A stretch of DNA of 64,000 nt from Ancylobacter novellus (GCA_003241485.1 QFQD01000057.1:1-64000), one strand, 5' to 3'; numbered from the stretch's first letter, positions 1-10,688 are shown. The notes: generated by a model not told the origin, from the letters alone. Numbers and translations are program-made.

Positions 1-121
1 GGAGGCGGGGCTCGACGTGCGCGTGGGCGCGATGACCACGCTGGGCATCGCCTATACCGGCCAGTTCGGCGACGGCGTCCAGCAGAACGGCTTCAACGCA
101 ACGCTCAAGGTCAGCTTCTGA
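1..121 (+). CDS. Autotransporter beta-barrel domain, C-terminal end (partial)
   Basis: The frame is open from the window edge to TGA at 119-121 and gives the last 39 residues of a protein. Alternating hydrophobic and polar residues with a terminal aromatic residue (ending KVSF) are the signature of the last strand of an outer-membrane beta-barrel. The phrase GIAYTGQFGDG followed by a final strand is typical of the autotransporter (type V secretion) translocator domain. The passenger domain lies outside the window, so its function cannot be stated. No terminator is visible directly after the stop. Confidence 0.75.
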   Translation, partial: EAGLDVRVGAMTTLGIAYTGQFGDGVQQNGFNATLKVSF

Positions 122-206
122 GGGCGCAACAACCGACGGGGCGGCGGATCGCAGGCCGCCCCGGCTCTCGGCGCATGAGGCCCGCGAGCCGCGCGCCTAG
201 CTGGGG

Positions 207-530
207 TCAGGCGAGGGTTGCGGGCTCGGCAAGCAGCGCCCACGCGCGCTTGGCACATTCGACGATGTGCTCGCAGGAGGACGCGACAGCCGCCTCATTC
301 GCCTGAGAACCTGCGGAATTGCGCCGCACGGATTCGGCCTGCACCATGATAGCGGTGAGCGCATCGGCGATCTGACGACGCTGCCCCGCCTCGACCCAGG
401 AAAGAGGCGACGGCGTCTCCTCGCCGCGCGCATAGGAGTGGCTCCCGCCGCTCAGCACGGTGGCCTCGTCCACGATCGACAGGTTCGGACGTTCGGACTG
501 GGTCATGCACCGCCACTGAGAAGGCTTCAT
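207..530 (-). CDS. Hypothetical protein, about 108 aa
   Basis: I do not recognise this protein. The chosen ATG at 530 is preceded by GGGAG nine bases upstream, better than the ATG at 566. The product is soluble, with no signal peptide or membrane segment. The C-terminal half looks helical, with a run of Ala, Glu and Gln followed by a Cys-containing stretch (SSCEHIVECAKRAW). It stands alone between the end of the autotransporter gene and the end of the large regulator gene, both separated from it by short gaps. Codon use is GC-rich, like its neighbours. Confidence 0.45.
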   Translation of the reverse strand: MKPSQWRCMTQSERPNLSIVDEATVLSGGSHSYARGEETPSPLSWVEAGQRRQIADALTAIMVQAESVRRNSAGSQANEAAVASSCEHIVECAKRAWALLAEPATLA

Positions 531-644
531 GTCAGTGGACTCCCTGACGTGAGCAACGCCCGGCAATCTAGCGGCACCTCGCGCGGGCGGGTGTAAAACT
601 TTGCAAATTGTCCGAGCCCTCGCCGGGCGCCTTGCGCTCTCGAC

Positions 645-3525
645 TTAGCCGAACGCGCCGCGTCCCATCTCCTGCGCCAGCGCCGTCAACTCCCGCACTA
701 TCGCGTGATCATGGGCGCCCCGGCAGCGAAGGACCAGCGGGGACAGAAGCGCCTCGGCCTCGGTGGCGCGCCCCTGCGTCTGCCACAGCCGGGCAAGGTC
801 CAACGCCGCCTTGATCTCCCAGAAGGCGGCCTCCTGTTCCTGTGCGAGGTTCAGGGCCCGCGTGAAGTACCCTTCAGCTTCGCGCACGGCCTCCGGGCCG
901 TTGGCGAGGAGCGCGAAGGTGCCGGAAATCCGCCACAACTCAGCGAGGAACCAGCCCTCCTCATTCGCTTCCGCCCGAGCGATGGCTTCCGCGAGCTGGG
1001 ACCGGGCACGCTCCAGCTCGCCCGCCGCGGCCAGCGCCTGCGCGTACTCCGCCACGAAGACGATGTAATAGACCCCATAGGAAATACTGCGCAGCCGCCC
1101 CAGAGCCTCACCCAGCTGCTTGATGCCGACGGACAGGTTGCCCTCGCGGACCGCGAGCACGCCGGCGAAACACTGGCCCCAGACCTGCCAGAACTCGATG
1201 CCGTCGCGCGCGGATTCATCGACGAGCATGGTGACGAAGCGCCGGGCGCGGGGCATGTCGTCGGCGAAAAGCGCCACCGGGCACGCGGCTTGCACCAGCA
1301 CCTGGCAGAGGGTCAGCCGGTCCTCGGCCGCCTCCGCCACCGCGACGATATCCTCGACCTCCGCCATGGCCGCGTCGAACGAACCCTGCAACCAGAGAAT
1401 GCGGGCGAGGAAACAGCGGGCAGTGACCTTCTGCTCGAACACGAAGCGGATGATCTGGTCGCCCGTGTCCGGCACGACATAGCCCTTGACCACATGTTCG
1501 AGGTGCTGGCGCGCCTCGGTCTGCCGGCCAAGCAGATGCAGGATGTAGCCGATGATGCGATGCCCGACATAGCTGTCGTTCAGGTCGCTGCCGCGCGCGG
1601 CCACATCGGCAAAGCGGTGCGCCAGAGCCAGCGCGTCGCGGAAGCGGCTCCGGTTGAGTTCATTGGACCAGAGGCCCCAAAGCGCGCGCAGCTGGTAATC
1701 CGTATCGTCGAGGCCCTCGGCAAGGTCCAGCGTGCGCTTCCATGCCGCGCGGGTCTCCTCGACCTGTCCGCGGATCTGCATCAGCGACCAGGCGAGAGCC
1801 GCCTGCAGGCGCATCTGCACCGCAGGGCAGCTAGAGGGGCTCAGGCGCGCCAGCGCCATCCGCACCTGCCCATGCGCCTCGGCGATGAGCTGGAGCTGGA
1901 ACCAGAGCGGCACGGCCCCGAGCGTCAGCTCCACCGCTATGGCGGAATCGCCCTCCGGCGAAAATGCCCATTCCAGCGCGGCACGCGCATTGTCGATGAG
2001 GTGGCGATGGTCGCGCGTCCATTCGGCGGCGGGCTGCACCGCCCAGCTCCGGGTGGCGCGGTCGAGCGCGTCGCGGAAGATCTCCGCATGCCGTCGGTGC
2101 AGCAGCTCGATCTTGCCGCTTTCCGCCAGCTTCAGCGCGGCATAGGCGCGGGTCGTGTCGAGCAGCCGGTAGCGCGCCCGCACGCCTTGCACATCCGCGG
2201 CGATGAGCGACTTCTCCACCAGATTGGCGAGGGCGTTGACGACCTTCTCATCGGTCGCCTCGTCATCGGCGACGATGGCGATGGCATCGTCCACCGTGAA
2301 ATTGCCGGCCAGTATCGCGAACTGCCGGAGCACCAGCTGCTCGAAAGGCGGCAGCAGCATGTAGCTCCAGTCGAGCAGCGTGCTCAGCGTCTGGTGCCGC
2401 TGCAACGCCGTTCGCCGCCCCTCCAGCCGCAGCCGGAAACGGTCATCGAGGCGACTGGCCAGACCGGCGACGCCAAGGCTCTCGACGCGGCCCGCGGCAA
2501 TCTCGATGGCCAGCGCGATGCCGTCCAGCCGGCGGCAAAGCTCGGCGACGACCGGCGCCTCGGAATCGATCAGTTCAAACCCGTTGAGGCTCGCCGCCGC
2601 ACGCTCGACGAAAAGCTGGACGGCGGGATAGTGCAGCGCCTCGGTGCTGCTCAGGCTTGCGCCCGGAGGCGGCAGGTCGAGCGGCGACAGGCGATGGATG
2701 CGCTCGCCGCGCACCCGCAGCGGTTCGCGCGTCGTGGCAAGGATGTGCAGGCCCTCGCCGCCATGGAGGAACAGTTCTTCCGTGAGGTTCGAGACCACGT
2801 CGATCACGTGCTCGCAGCTGTCGAGCAGCAACAGGGTCTGCCGTGACCGGGTCGCCGCGATCAGGCTCTGCGTGGGCGCTTCCGACCGCAGCCCGACGCC
2901 CAGCGCGGCGGCAATTGCCGCAGGCACGAGCTGCGGGTCACCCAGTGCGGAAAGATCGACGAAGCAGATGCCGTCCCTGAAGCTCGGCGACCGCATGCGC
3001 CACGGCAATGGCGACGGTGGACTTGCCGATGCCGCCGGCCCCGACGAGCGAAACGAAGCGCTGTTCGCGCAGCAGCGATGTGACGAACGCGATGGTCGCG
3101 GCGCGACCGACGATGCGGGACAGTGCAGGTGGCAGGTTGGAAGGGACAGGACTTGCCCCCGTCGGCCTTTTACGCGACGGCGGCCCCTCCTCACGCTCGA
3201 CGGGAAAGACGAAGGAATAGCCGCGCCCCGAGATATTGACGATATAGCGGCGCCCGTCCCGACCATCCCCCAGCGCGCGCCGCAAGGCGGCGATATGGAC
3301 GCGAAGATTGGCCTCCTCGACGAAGGTTTCCGGCCACGCGCTCTGGATCAGCTGCGCCTTGGTGACGACGTCCCCGTGATTCTCCAGCAGGGTGGCCAGA
3401 AGAGCACGCGCCCGGCTTCCCAGATTGACCGCACGGCCCTCCTCCGCGAGGAGTTGCTGGCCCGGTAAGAAGGTAAAGGGCCCGAAGCGTAGCCGCCCGG
3501 CCGAGGGTGCCTGCTGTTCAACCAC
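645..3525 (-). pseudogene. Winged-helix / ATPase (COG3903-type) transcriptional regulator, frameshifted
   Basis: Residues about 10-108 form an OmpR/CadC-type winged-helix DNA-binding domain (ending in a GRGYSFVFPV beta hairpin). An NTPase domain with Walker A GAGGIGKST (about 162-170) follows, then a long helical TPR-like C-terminal half. Together they match the predicted-ATPase regulators of about 950 residues. The gene is read in two frames: the first runs from ATG 3525 to a stop at 2938, while the family sequence (FRDGICFVDLS and onward) continues in another frame to the stop at 645. The switch lies near 2979-2986 and needs one inserted or two deleted bases. The first-frame product alone would keep the DNA-binding domain and Walker A but lose the sensor region. 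It lies downstream of, and on the same strand as, the ABC importer genes, so it may regulate them. A sequencing error cannot be excluded. Confidence 0.8.
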
Positions 3526-3622
3526 GAGAACCCAATGAAGCGGTCAATACACCGAGATGACAATCCCGGTACATTATCACCTCGATCGGGCGTGCGCGAT
3601 TTAAGTTGGGTCGCGTGGTCGC

Positions 3623-4414
3623 TTATGTCGAGCCGAGGCTCAGGCGCAGGCCGCGCATCATGTAGCGCTGAAGCCAGACGAAAGTGAGCATCACGGGCAG
3701 GCTGGCGACCAGCACCGCAGCCATCACATCGGGCCACTCCACCGCGTAACGCCCCGCCGTGAGGGCGTTGACCCGGACCGGCAGCGTGAAATTTGCGGAG
3801 CTGCGCAGCAGCGTCAGCGCCAGCACGAACTCGTTGAACGCGGTGATGAAGGCGAAGGTGGCCGTCACCGCGATTGCCGGCATGGAAAGTGGCAGCACGA
3901 TACGGCCGAGTATCTGCACCCGCGAGGCCCCATCGAGGCGCGCCGCCTCCTCCATCTCCAGCGGGATGGCGTCGATGTAGCCGCGCAGCATCCAGATCGC
4001 GAAGGGAAGCTGGAACGCCGAATAAATCCCGATGAGCGCCAGCTTGGTGTCCGTCAGACCCGCAGCGGCCACCATCTGGGAAAGCCCGAGCACCAGCATA
4101 AGGGGCGCCAGCATCTGCGAGCCCAGAAGCGCCTGCGAGGCCGCCCGCCGCCCTCGGAAGCGCCCGCGCGAAAACGCATAGGCGGTCGGCAGGGCCAGGA
4201 GCGTGGACAGGAAGGCCGTCGAGACGGCGACGATCAGGCTGTTGAAGAGCGCCGCGCCAAGCTCCGTCTTGTGCCACATGCCGATCCAGAACGCGACGAG
4301 ATCGCTGTCGCTGCCGCGCCGATGGATGGTGTCGAGCACCACGGCAAAGGGGAACAGGTTCAGCGCGATCAAGGGCAGCAGCGCGCCCCAGCACAGGAGG
4401 CTTCGTCTAGCCAT
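3623..4414 (-). CDS. ABC transporter permease, carbohydrate type (MalG/UgpE-like)
   Basis: An inner-membrane subunit of 263 residues with about six hydrophobic segments, starting with a signal-anchor helix at residues 3-25. The cytoplasmic EAA loop is clear (EMEEAARLDGA, then a Gly and a hydrophobic LPLSMPAI), about 100 residues from the C-terminus. This is the site that contacts the ATPase and marks the MalG/CUT1 family. The ATG at 4414 overlaps the end of the preceding permease gene by eight bases, so the two are translationally coupled. The substrate cannot be read from the sequence. No ATPase gene follows; the next gene on this strand is the frameshifted regulator. Confidence 0.88.
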   Translation of the reverse strand: MARRSLLCWGALLPLIALNLFPFAVVLDTIHRRGSDSDLVAFWIGMWHKTELGAALFNSLIVAVSTAFLSTLLALPTAYAFSRGRFRGRRAASQALLGSQMLAPLMLVLGLSQMVAAAGLTDTKLALIGIYSAFQLPFAIWMLRGYIDAIPLEMEEAARLDGASRVQILGRIVLPLSMPAIAVTATFAFITAFNEFVLALTLLRSSANFTLPVRVNALTAGRYAVEWPDVMAAVLVASLPVMLTFVWLQRYMMRGLRLSLGST

Positions 4415-5327
4415 CGGCGGGGCGCTCCAGTAGGCGCAGCATCACCACGGTGAGCCCGCCGAGCGCGGCGAGCAGGAGAAGGGAGAGCGCCGCGGCCTCG
4501 TCCAGCCTGCCGAGGGTGAAGGCAAGCTTGTAGAGATAGGTGACGAGAATATCCGTGCCATTTGCCGGCCCGCCCTGGGTGAGTATCCAGATGATCGGGA
4601 AGGAGTTTGTCACATAGGCCACGTTGAAGATCAGCATGACCATGATGAACGGCCTCATCAGTGGCAGCGTCACGAACCGCAGCCGCGCGCCCGAACCCGC
4701 GCCATCCAGCCGCGCCGCTTCCGAAATCTCGGCCGGGATCGAGGACAGGCCGGCCAGCAGGATGACCGTGCTGAAAGGCACGGAGACGAGTATCGCGACC
4801 AGTATCTCAAAGCCGAAGCTAACGGGGATCGACCCGAGCCAGACGACCGGACGCTCGATCAGCCCAACGGCCATCGCAAGGCGGTTCAGCAATCCGTCTT
4901 CGTCGCTGAGCACACGTCGCCAGACCACCGCCATCGAGGTGACGGAAATCGCCCACGGCGCCAGTACGAGGAACTGCGCCAGCCCGCGGCCGAAGAAGCG
5001 CCGGTTCAGCACCAGCGCGGCCGGCAGGGCGAGGAGCAGAGTGCCGGCCACCACCGAGCCGGTCCAGACCACCGTGCGCAGCGCGATGTCCGGCAGCAGC
5101 GGATCGCCCGCCAGACGCGCGAAGTTGCGCAGGCCGACAAAGTCGCCGATCCGGCCAAAGCGCGACACGCTGGAAAGCGACATGCGCACGAGCAGCAGCA
5201 CCGGCACGAGGGTGATGAGCAGCGCCGCAGCGGCACTCGGAGCGATCAGCAGAAGGAGCATCTGCCGATGACGCAGACATCGGTCATCAACGGCGGGCAA
5301 GGACGTCGTCGATTTGCCGCGCCGCAT
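4407..5327 (-). CDS. ABC transporter permease, carbohydrate type (MalF/UgpA-like)
   Basis: The partner permease, up to 306 residues, with about six membrane segments and the EAA loop EISEAARLDGAG near residue 205. It pairs with the MalG-like protein to form the transmembrane channel. The start at 5327 has a GAGG-containing leader and overlaps the end of the binding-protein gene by 41 bases. A second ATG at 5261 gives a shorter N-terminus directly before the first membrane helix and is possible, but has a weaker ribosome site. The gene sits in an operon of binding protein, permease, permease. Confidence 0.87.
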   Translation of the reverse strand: MRRGKSTTSLPAVDDRCLRHRQMLLLLIAPSAAAALLITLVPVLLLVRMSLSSVSRFGRIGDFVGLRNFARLAGDPLLPDIALRTVVWTGSVVAGTLLLALPAALVLNRRFFGRGLAQFLVLAPWAISVTSMAVVWRRVLSDEDGLLNRLAMAVGLIERPVVWLGSIPVSFGFEILVAILVSVPFSTVILLAGLSSIPAEISEAARLDGAGSGARLRFVTLPLMRPFIMVMLIFNVAYVTNSFPIIWILTQGGPANGTDILVTYLYKLAFTLGRLDEAAALSLLLLAALGGLTVVMLRLLERPADG

Positions 5328-6510
5328 CCGTCATCGCCTCGGTCGGCGTCTTCTGGCCGGCATACATGGCCTGCAAGGAGCGCAGCGTTATTTCCGAGAG
5401 CTCGGACCAGCCCTGGATGGTCGGCGCGAAGCGGGCATGGGAAAGGCCCGCGGCGAAGGCGGCGATGTCCGGATTGTCGCGGTAGTAGCTGTCAGCCGCC
5501 CCCTCGACCGTGACGGGCAGAAGCCCCTCCGCGCGGTCGAACTCGGCACGGTACTTGGCCCCGTACAGGAACTGCATGAAGTCCCACGCCGCCTTCTGGT
5601 TCTTGGAGGAACTGGACAGCGTCAGCACGTCGGTCACGCCCAGCGTGAGCGGCTCGTTCTGCACCGGCAGCGGCAGAACGGCATAACGCAGGTTCGGCGC
5701 CTCCGCCTTAAGCTGGGGAATCAGCATCGGATAGGCGAAGACGATGCCGATACGGCCCTCCTTGAACAGCTTGAACACATCCTCGCGGCTGTGCGCCGTG
5801 GGAGAGGGTTCGGTCGCCTTGTCGTCAATCAGCGACATGTAGAAGCTCGCGGCACGAATGGCCTCGGGCGAGCCGAGACCGCTCTTGCCGTCCTTGAGGA
5901 TTTCCCCGCCGAAACCCCAGAGGGCGTAATAGAAATAGGTGTCGACCTCGACCTCCTTGCCGGGGAGCCCGAAGCCATAGGTGTTGGGCAGGGTCGAGAC
6001 CGCCTTCGCCGCCGTACGAAGCTCATCCCACGTCTTCGGCGCCTGCACTCCCGCGCGCTGCAGCAAGTCGGTGTTCACCACCATTGCGCGGGCCGAGGCC
6101 GCCGCCGGCAGGCCGAGGAGCTTGCCGTCCACCCGCGCCGGCACGAGAAAGGCCGGGATGAATTTGGACATGAAATCGGGCGTCGCCAGCGGTTCAAGCG
6201 GCTCCAGCAGGCCATCGGCCGCCAGATCGGAAACCCACATGGTGGGCACGATCGCGATATCGGGCTGGTCGCCAGCGCTGATGTCGGTCGTCAGCTTCTG
6301 CAGGTAGCTGTCCCACGGAACGACTTCAATCCGGATCCGGGTATCCGGATGCAGCGCCTCATAATCGCGCGCGACGCGTTCGAGGAAAGGACGCGTGAAC
6401 CCGGAATACTCCCCGGCCGTAAACCGCAGGTCGGCGGCCATGGCGCCGCCCGCCCCCGGCAGAAACGGCATACACACCAGAGCAAGCAGGACACCGACCA
6501 GACGAGCCAT
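5287..6510 (-). CDS. Extracellular solute-binding protein, family 1 (ABC importer)
   Basis: A periplasmic binding protein of 407 residues, first gene of the importer operon. A signal peptide covers residues 1 to about 25, with a likely cleavage after AMA before ADLRF. Downstream features are those of the MalE/UgpB type: DYEALHPDTRIRIE near the mature N-terminus, then a Trp-Asp-Ser-Tyr hinge phrase and a WDFMQFLYG segment. Three ATG codons stand in a row; the last (6510) is best spaced behind the GGGGGGAG tract. The ligand is unknown, probably a carbohydrate or polyol by family. The operon has no ATP-hydrolysing subunit, so a shared MsmK/UgpC-like ATPase encoded elsewhere is inferred. Confidence 0.87.
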   Translation of the reverse strand: MARLVGVLLALVCMPFLPGAGGAMAADLRFTAGEYSGFTRPFLERVARDYEALHPDTRIRIEVVPWDSYLQKLTTDISAGDQPDIAIVPTMWVSDLAADGLLEPLEPLATPDFMSKFIPAFLVPARVDGKLLGLPAAASARAMVVNTDLLQRAGVQAPKTWDELRTAAKAVSTLPNTYGFGLPGKEVEVDTYFYYALWGFGGEILKDGKSGLGSPEAIRAASFYMSLIDDKATEPSPTAHSREDVFKLFKEGRIGIVFAYPMLIPQLKAEAPNLRYAVLPLPVQNEPLTLGVTDVLTLSSSSKNQKAAWDFMQFLYGAKYRAEFDRAEGLLPVTVEGAADSYYRDNPDIAAFAAGLSHARFAPTIQGWSELSEITLRSLQAMYAGQKTPTEAMTDAARQIDDVLARR

Positions 6511-6538
6511 CATCATCTCCCCCCCGAGAATAGACGAG

Positions 6539-6572
6539 CCAACGCGGGAAGGTAGCGACTTGGTCGCGTTGG
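6539..6572. promoter_or_regulatory. Inverted repeat in the divergent promoter region
   Basis: Arms CCAACGCG and CGCGTTGG (8 bp, perfect) are separated by 18 bases. They lie between the binding-protein gene (minus) and the oxidoreductase genes (plus), about 30 bases upstream of the first. The position suits an operator for one or both directions. No regulator is assigned. Confidence 0.35.
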
Positions 6573-6691
6573 GGAAAGATAGGGTTTGGGCATGTCTGCG
6601 TGCAATATTCCACGCCACGCTCAGCCGTTGTCTGGTCGCACGGTTCTCGAACGGTTCGGCACCAGATCACGGATTTTGAAGGACCACGCGC

Positions 6692-7296
<605 letters not shown>

Positions 7297-7300
<4 letters not shown>

Positions 7301-8247
7301 GGGCCTTTTCCTATCAGCGCGCCGCCTCGGCGCAGGAGGCGGCATCCGCCCTCGCCTGCCATCCCAACGCGAAGGTCATCGCCGGTGGAACGAACCTTCT
7401 CGATCTGATGAAGCTCGACATCGAGAAACCGGCCCATCTGATCGACATCAGCCGCCTGCCGCTGGACGCCATCGAGCCGACCACCGACGGAGGTTTGAGG
7501 ATCGGCGCTCTGGCGCGCAATGCCGATATCGCCGCCGACATGCGGGTGCGGCGCGACTACGCGCTGCTGGCGCGGGCGCTATTGGCCGGCGCTTCCGCCC
7601 AGTTGCGCAACAAGGCGACCGCCGCTGGGAACCTTCTGCAGCGCACGCGCTGCCCGTATTTCTATGACACCAACATGGCCTGCAACAAACGCCGCCCCGG
7701 CAGCGGCTGCGCCGCCATCGGCGGTGTCACCCGGCACATGGCGGTCGTCGGCGCGAGCGAGGCCTGCATCGCCACCCATCCCAGTGACATGGCGGTGGCG
7801 CTGCGCGCGCTCGACGCGCAGGTGGAGACGGTCCGCGCCGATGGCGCGACGCGACGCATCGCGATGGCGGAATTTTATCGGCCGCCGGACGATACTGCGC
7901 ATATCGAAACCGACCTCCAACCTGATGAGGTCATCACGGCGCTTGTGCTTCCCAGACCGGCCGGCGGGCAGCAGATCTTCCGCAAGGTACGCGACCGCGC
8001 GTCCTTCGCCTTCGCGCTCGTGTCCGTCGCGGCCATCGTGCAGCCCGACCGCACCGGCCGGGTGGCTCTCGGCGGCGTCGCGCACAAGCCCTGGCGCGTC
8101 GAGGCGGCCGAGGCGGCCCTGCCGCAGGGCGCCCGCGCCGTGACGGATCGGCTGCTGGCCGATGCCCGGCCGACGCAAGAGAATGCGTTCAAGCTGCCGC
8201 TGGTGGAACGCACGCTCGGCGCCATCCTGCAGCAGGCGCAGGAGTGA
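7297..8247 (+). CDS. paoB: Aldehyde/xanthine oxidoreductase, FAD subunit with extra Fe-S cluster (PaoB/YagS-like)
   Basis: FAD-binding subunit, 316 residues from the ATG that overlaps the previous stop. The flavin-binding loop GGTNLLDLMK is at about 31-40 and AGNLLQRTRC at about 110-119. Between these and the C-terminal domain there is an insertion with Cys at about 119, 129, 138 and 157 (RCPYFYDTNMACNKRRPGSGC). This insertion is the one that binds a [4Fe-4S] cluster in PaoB and in 4-hydroxybenzoyl-CoA reductase; most xanthine dehydrogenases lack it. That places the enzyme in the PaoABC branch. It is the middle gene of three, followed after three bases by the molybdenum subunit. Confidence 0.87.
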
Positions 8248-8250
8248 GCC

Positions 8251-10458
8251 ATGAAGTTCGACGCGCCGGCCACCACCAATGCCATCGACCAGCTTCGCAT
8301 CGTCGGCAAGCCGGTGGACCGTATCGACGGCCCCCTAAAAACGACGGGCCGCGCGCCCTATGCCTATGAACGGCATGATGTGGCACCCGATGCCACCTAT
8401 GGTTACGTCGTTGGCGCGGCGATCGCGAAGGGCCGGATCCGGTCCATTGACCTCTCCGCTGCGCGGAGCGCGCCGGGTGTGCTGGCGATCGTCACCGCCG
8501 AGAATGCCAGCCGGCTCGGCAAGGGCGACTTCAACACGGCGAAGCTGCTCGGCGGCCCGCGCGTGGAGCATTACCATCAGGCCATCGCCCTGGTGGTGGC
8601 GCGCAGCTTCGAGGAGGCGCGCGCGGCGGCGCAGCTGGTGCAGGTGGACTACGCGCCGGCCAGAGGCCATTTCGATCTCCGCGAAGCGGTGGCGGCGAGC
8701 GTGCGTCCGGACGACATTTTCGGCGACCCGACCGACACCCGCATCGGCGATTTCGACACCGCCCATCGCGACGCGCCGGTTCAGCTGGACGAACTCTACA
8801 CGACGCCGGACCAGAGCCACGCGGCAATGGAGCCGCACGCCTCGATCGCGACCTGGGAGGATGATCGGCTGACGCTCTGGACCTCCAACCAGTCCATCGG
8901 CTGGGGCGTCAGGGATGTGGCGAAGACGCTCGGCATCCCGCAGGCGAATGTGCGCCTGAGCTCGCCGTTCGTCGGTGGCGGCTTCGGCGGCAAGATGTTC
9001 GTGCGCGCGGACGCCATTCTCGCCGCGCTTGGCGCGCGGGCCGCCGGCCGGCCGGTCAAGGTCGCCCTGCCCCGCCCCCTGATCGTCAACAACACCACGC
9101 ACCGCCCTGCCACGCTGCAGCGCATCCGCATCGGCGCCGATCGCGATGGCAGGATCACCGCTATCGGGCACGAGAGCTGGTCCGGCGACCTGCCGGGCGG
9201 CCAGCCCGAGCCTGCCGCCCTGCCGACCCGGCTGCTCTATGCCGGCGCGAACCGCATGACCGCTGTGCGCCTCGCCGTACTGGATCTGCCCGAGGGCAAC
9301 GCCATGCGCGCACCCGGCGACACCTCTGGACTGATGGCGCTGGAAATCGCCATGGACGAGATGGCGGAAAAGCTCGGCATGGATCCGGTCGCGTTCCGCC
9401 TGCTCAACGACACGCTGGTGGATCCGGAGCAGCCGGAGCTCCGCTTTTCCCAAAGAAATCTCGCGCAATGCCTGCGCATCGGCGCGGCACGTTTCGGCTG
9501 GAGCCAGCGCGAAGCGCGGCCGGCGATGCGGCGGGAGGGCGGCTGCTATATCGGCATGGGCATGGCGGCAGGCATTCGCAGCCATCTGCAGATGACGTCC
9601 GCCGCCCGCGTCCGGCTCGACCGCAATGGCGGCATCACCGTCATGACCGACATGACCGACATCGGCACCGGCAGCTACACAATCATCGCCCAGACCGCCG
9701 CCGAGACCATGGGCGTTTCGCTCGACAAGGTATCGGTCCAGCTGGGGGATTCGCGCTTTCCCACCTCGTGCGGCTCCGGCGGGCAATGGGGCGCCAGCAA
9801 CGCGACGAGCGGTGTCTATGCCGCCTGCATGAAGCTGCGCGCCACCATCACCGAGAAGCTCGGTTTGAATCAGCACGATGTGGAATTTCTCGAGGCGGGT
9901 GTCCGCTCAGGCACTCGCCTGATCCCGCTCGCGCAGGCGGCTGCCGAGGGCGACCTCATCGCCGAGGATGGCATCGAGTACGCCGATTTCGGCTCACGCA
10001 CTCGACAGGCGACCTTCGCGGCGCACTTCGTCGAGGTCAGCGTCGATGCGGCAACCGGAGAGACACGCGTGCGCCGGATGCTCGCCGTCTGCGCAGCGGG
10101 ACGCATCCTCAATCCCAAATCGGCCCGCAGCCAGGTTATCGGGGCGATGACGATGGGCGTGGGCGCTGCGCTGATGGAGAAGCTCGATGTCGAAAGCCGC
10201 GCCGGCTTCTTCGTCAATCACGACCTCGCCGGTTACGAGATTCCGGTCCACGCGGATATCCCGCAACAGGATGTCGTGTTTCTGGATGAGGAGGATCCGA
10301 CAGCGTCGCCCATGAAGGCGAAGGGCGTCGGCGAACTCGGGCTGTGCGGAACGGCCGCCGCCGTCGCAAACGCGGTGTATAACGCAACCGGGGTGCGCGT
10401 TCGCGACTACCCGATCACGCTCGACAAACTCATCATGCAGCTGCCGCCGGCCGAGTAG
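8251..10458 (+). CDS. paoC: Aldehyde/xanthine oxidoreductase, molybdenum-binding subunit (PaoC/YagR-like)
   Basis: The large catalytic subunit, 735 residues, binds the molybdopterin cytosine dinucleotide cofactor and oxidises an aldehyde or N-heterocycle by hydroxylation. Family landmarks are GGGFGGK near residue 244, a MRAPGDTSG segment near 350, a GSGGQWGASN segment near 510 and the active-site glutamate phrase KGVGELGL near 690. The length agrees with PaoC. It begins three bases after the FAD subunit gene, so the three form one operon. No XdhC/PaoD-type maturation chaperone gene follows; the next gene is on the other strand. Confidence 0.88.
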   Translation: MKFDAPATTNAIDQLRIVGKPVDRIDGPLKTTGRAPYAYERHDVAPDATYGYVVGAAIAKGRIRSIDLSAARSAPGVLAIVTAENASRLGKGDFNTAKLLGGPRVEHYHQAIALVVARSFEEARAAAQLVQVDYAPARGHFDLREAVAASVRPDDIFGDPTDTRIGDFDTAHRDAPVQLDELYTTPDQSHAAMEPHASIATWEDDRLTLWTSNQSIGWGVRDVAKTLGIPQANVRLSSPFVGGGFGGKMFVRADAILAALGARAAGRPVKVALPRPLIVNNTTHRPATLQRIRIGADRDGRITAIGHESWSGDLPGGQPEPAALPTRLLYAGANRMTAVRLAVLDLPEGNAMRAPGDTSGLMALEIAMDEMAEKLGMDPVAFRLLNDTLVDPEQPELRFSQRNLAQCLRIGAARFGWSQREARPAMRREGGCYIGMGMAAGIRSHLQMTSAARVRLDRNGGITVMTDMTDIGTGSYTIIAQTAAETMGVSLDKVSVQLGDSRFPTSCGSGGQWGASNATSGVYAACMKLRATITEKLGLNQHDVEFLEAGVRSGTRLIPLAQAAAEGDLIAEDGIEYADFGSRTRQATFAAHFVEVSVDAATGETRVRRMLAVCAAGRILNPKSARSQVIGAMTMGVGAALMEKLDVESRAGFFVNHDLAGYEIPVHADIPQQDVVFLDEEDPTASPMKAKGVGELGLCGTAAAVANAVYNATGVRVRDYPITLDKLIMQLPPAE

Positions 10459-10485
10459 AAACGCGCGGAGCCGGCGCGCCGTCGC

Positions 10486-10614
10486 TCAACCCTTTTTCTT
10501 CGGCAAGCCGATAGATACGGGACTTCCCTTGGCAAGCGTGGGGGCGGCCACGGGCTCCTTGATCTTCTTCGGCTTCTTGGCTTCGCGATTACTGCGCATC
10601 TGACCTTTGGCCAT
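10486..10614 (-). CDS. Small basic protein, 42 aa
   Basis: The ATG at 10614 has AGGA about eleven bases upstream and opens a 42-codon frame beginning MAKGQMRSNRE and rich in Lys and Pro. Short proteins with this MAKGQ-RSNRE start are common in Hyphomicrobiales and have no known function. The composition suggests nucleic-acid or ribosome contact, but this is only inference. It lies about 40 bases beyond the terminator-like hairpin that follows the cold-shock gene on the same strand, and converges with the paoC-like gene. Confidence 0.6.
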   Translation of the reverse strand: MAKGQMRSNREAKKPKKIKEPVAAPTLAKGSPVSIGLPKKKG

Positions 10615-10653
10615 TGTCGTATTCCTATCAGCTGCGGGAGCGCTTCGGCGCTG

Positions 10654-10688
10654 AAAACAAAACCCCGCGTCCTCGTGGAGGCGCGGGG
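10654..10688 (-). terminator. Rho-independent terminator on the minus strand
   Basis: Perfect 7-bp arms CCCCGCG and CGCGGGG enclose a 12-base loop that can pair further. On the minus strand the stem is followed by TTTTGTTTT. It lies about 125 bases after the cold-shock gene stop and probably ends that transcript. Confidence 0.7.

Noticed and set aside
705..2846. A 713-codon open frame on the plus strand
   Set aside because: It lies opposite the conserved regulator and is open only because of GC-rich codon structure; the protein is low-complexity Arg/His/Gln-rich with no family pattern.
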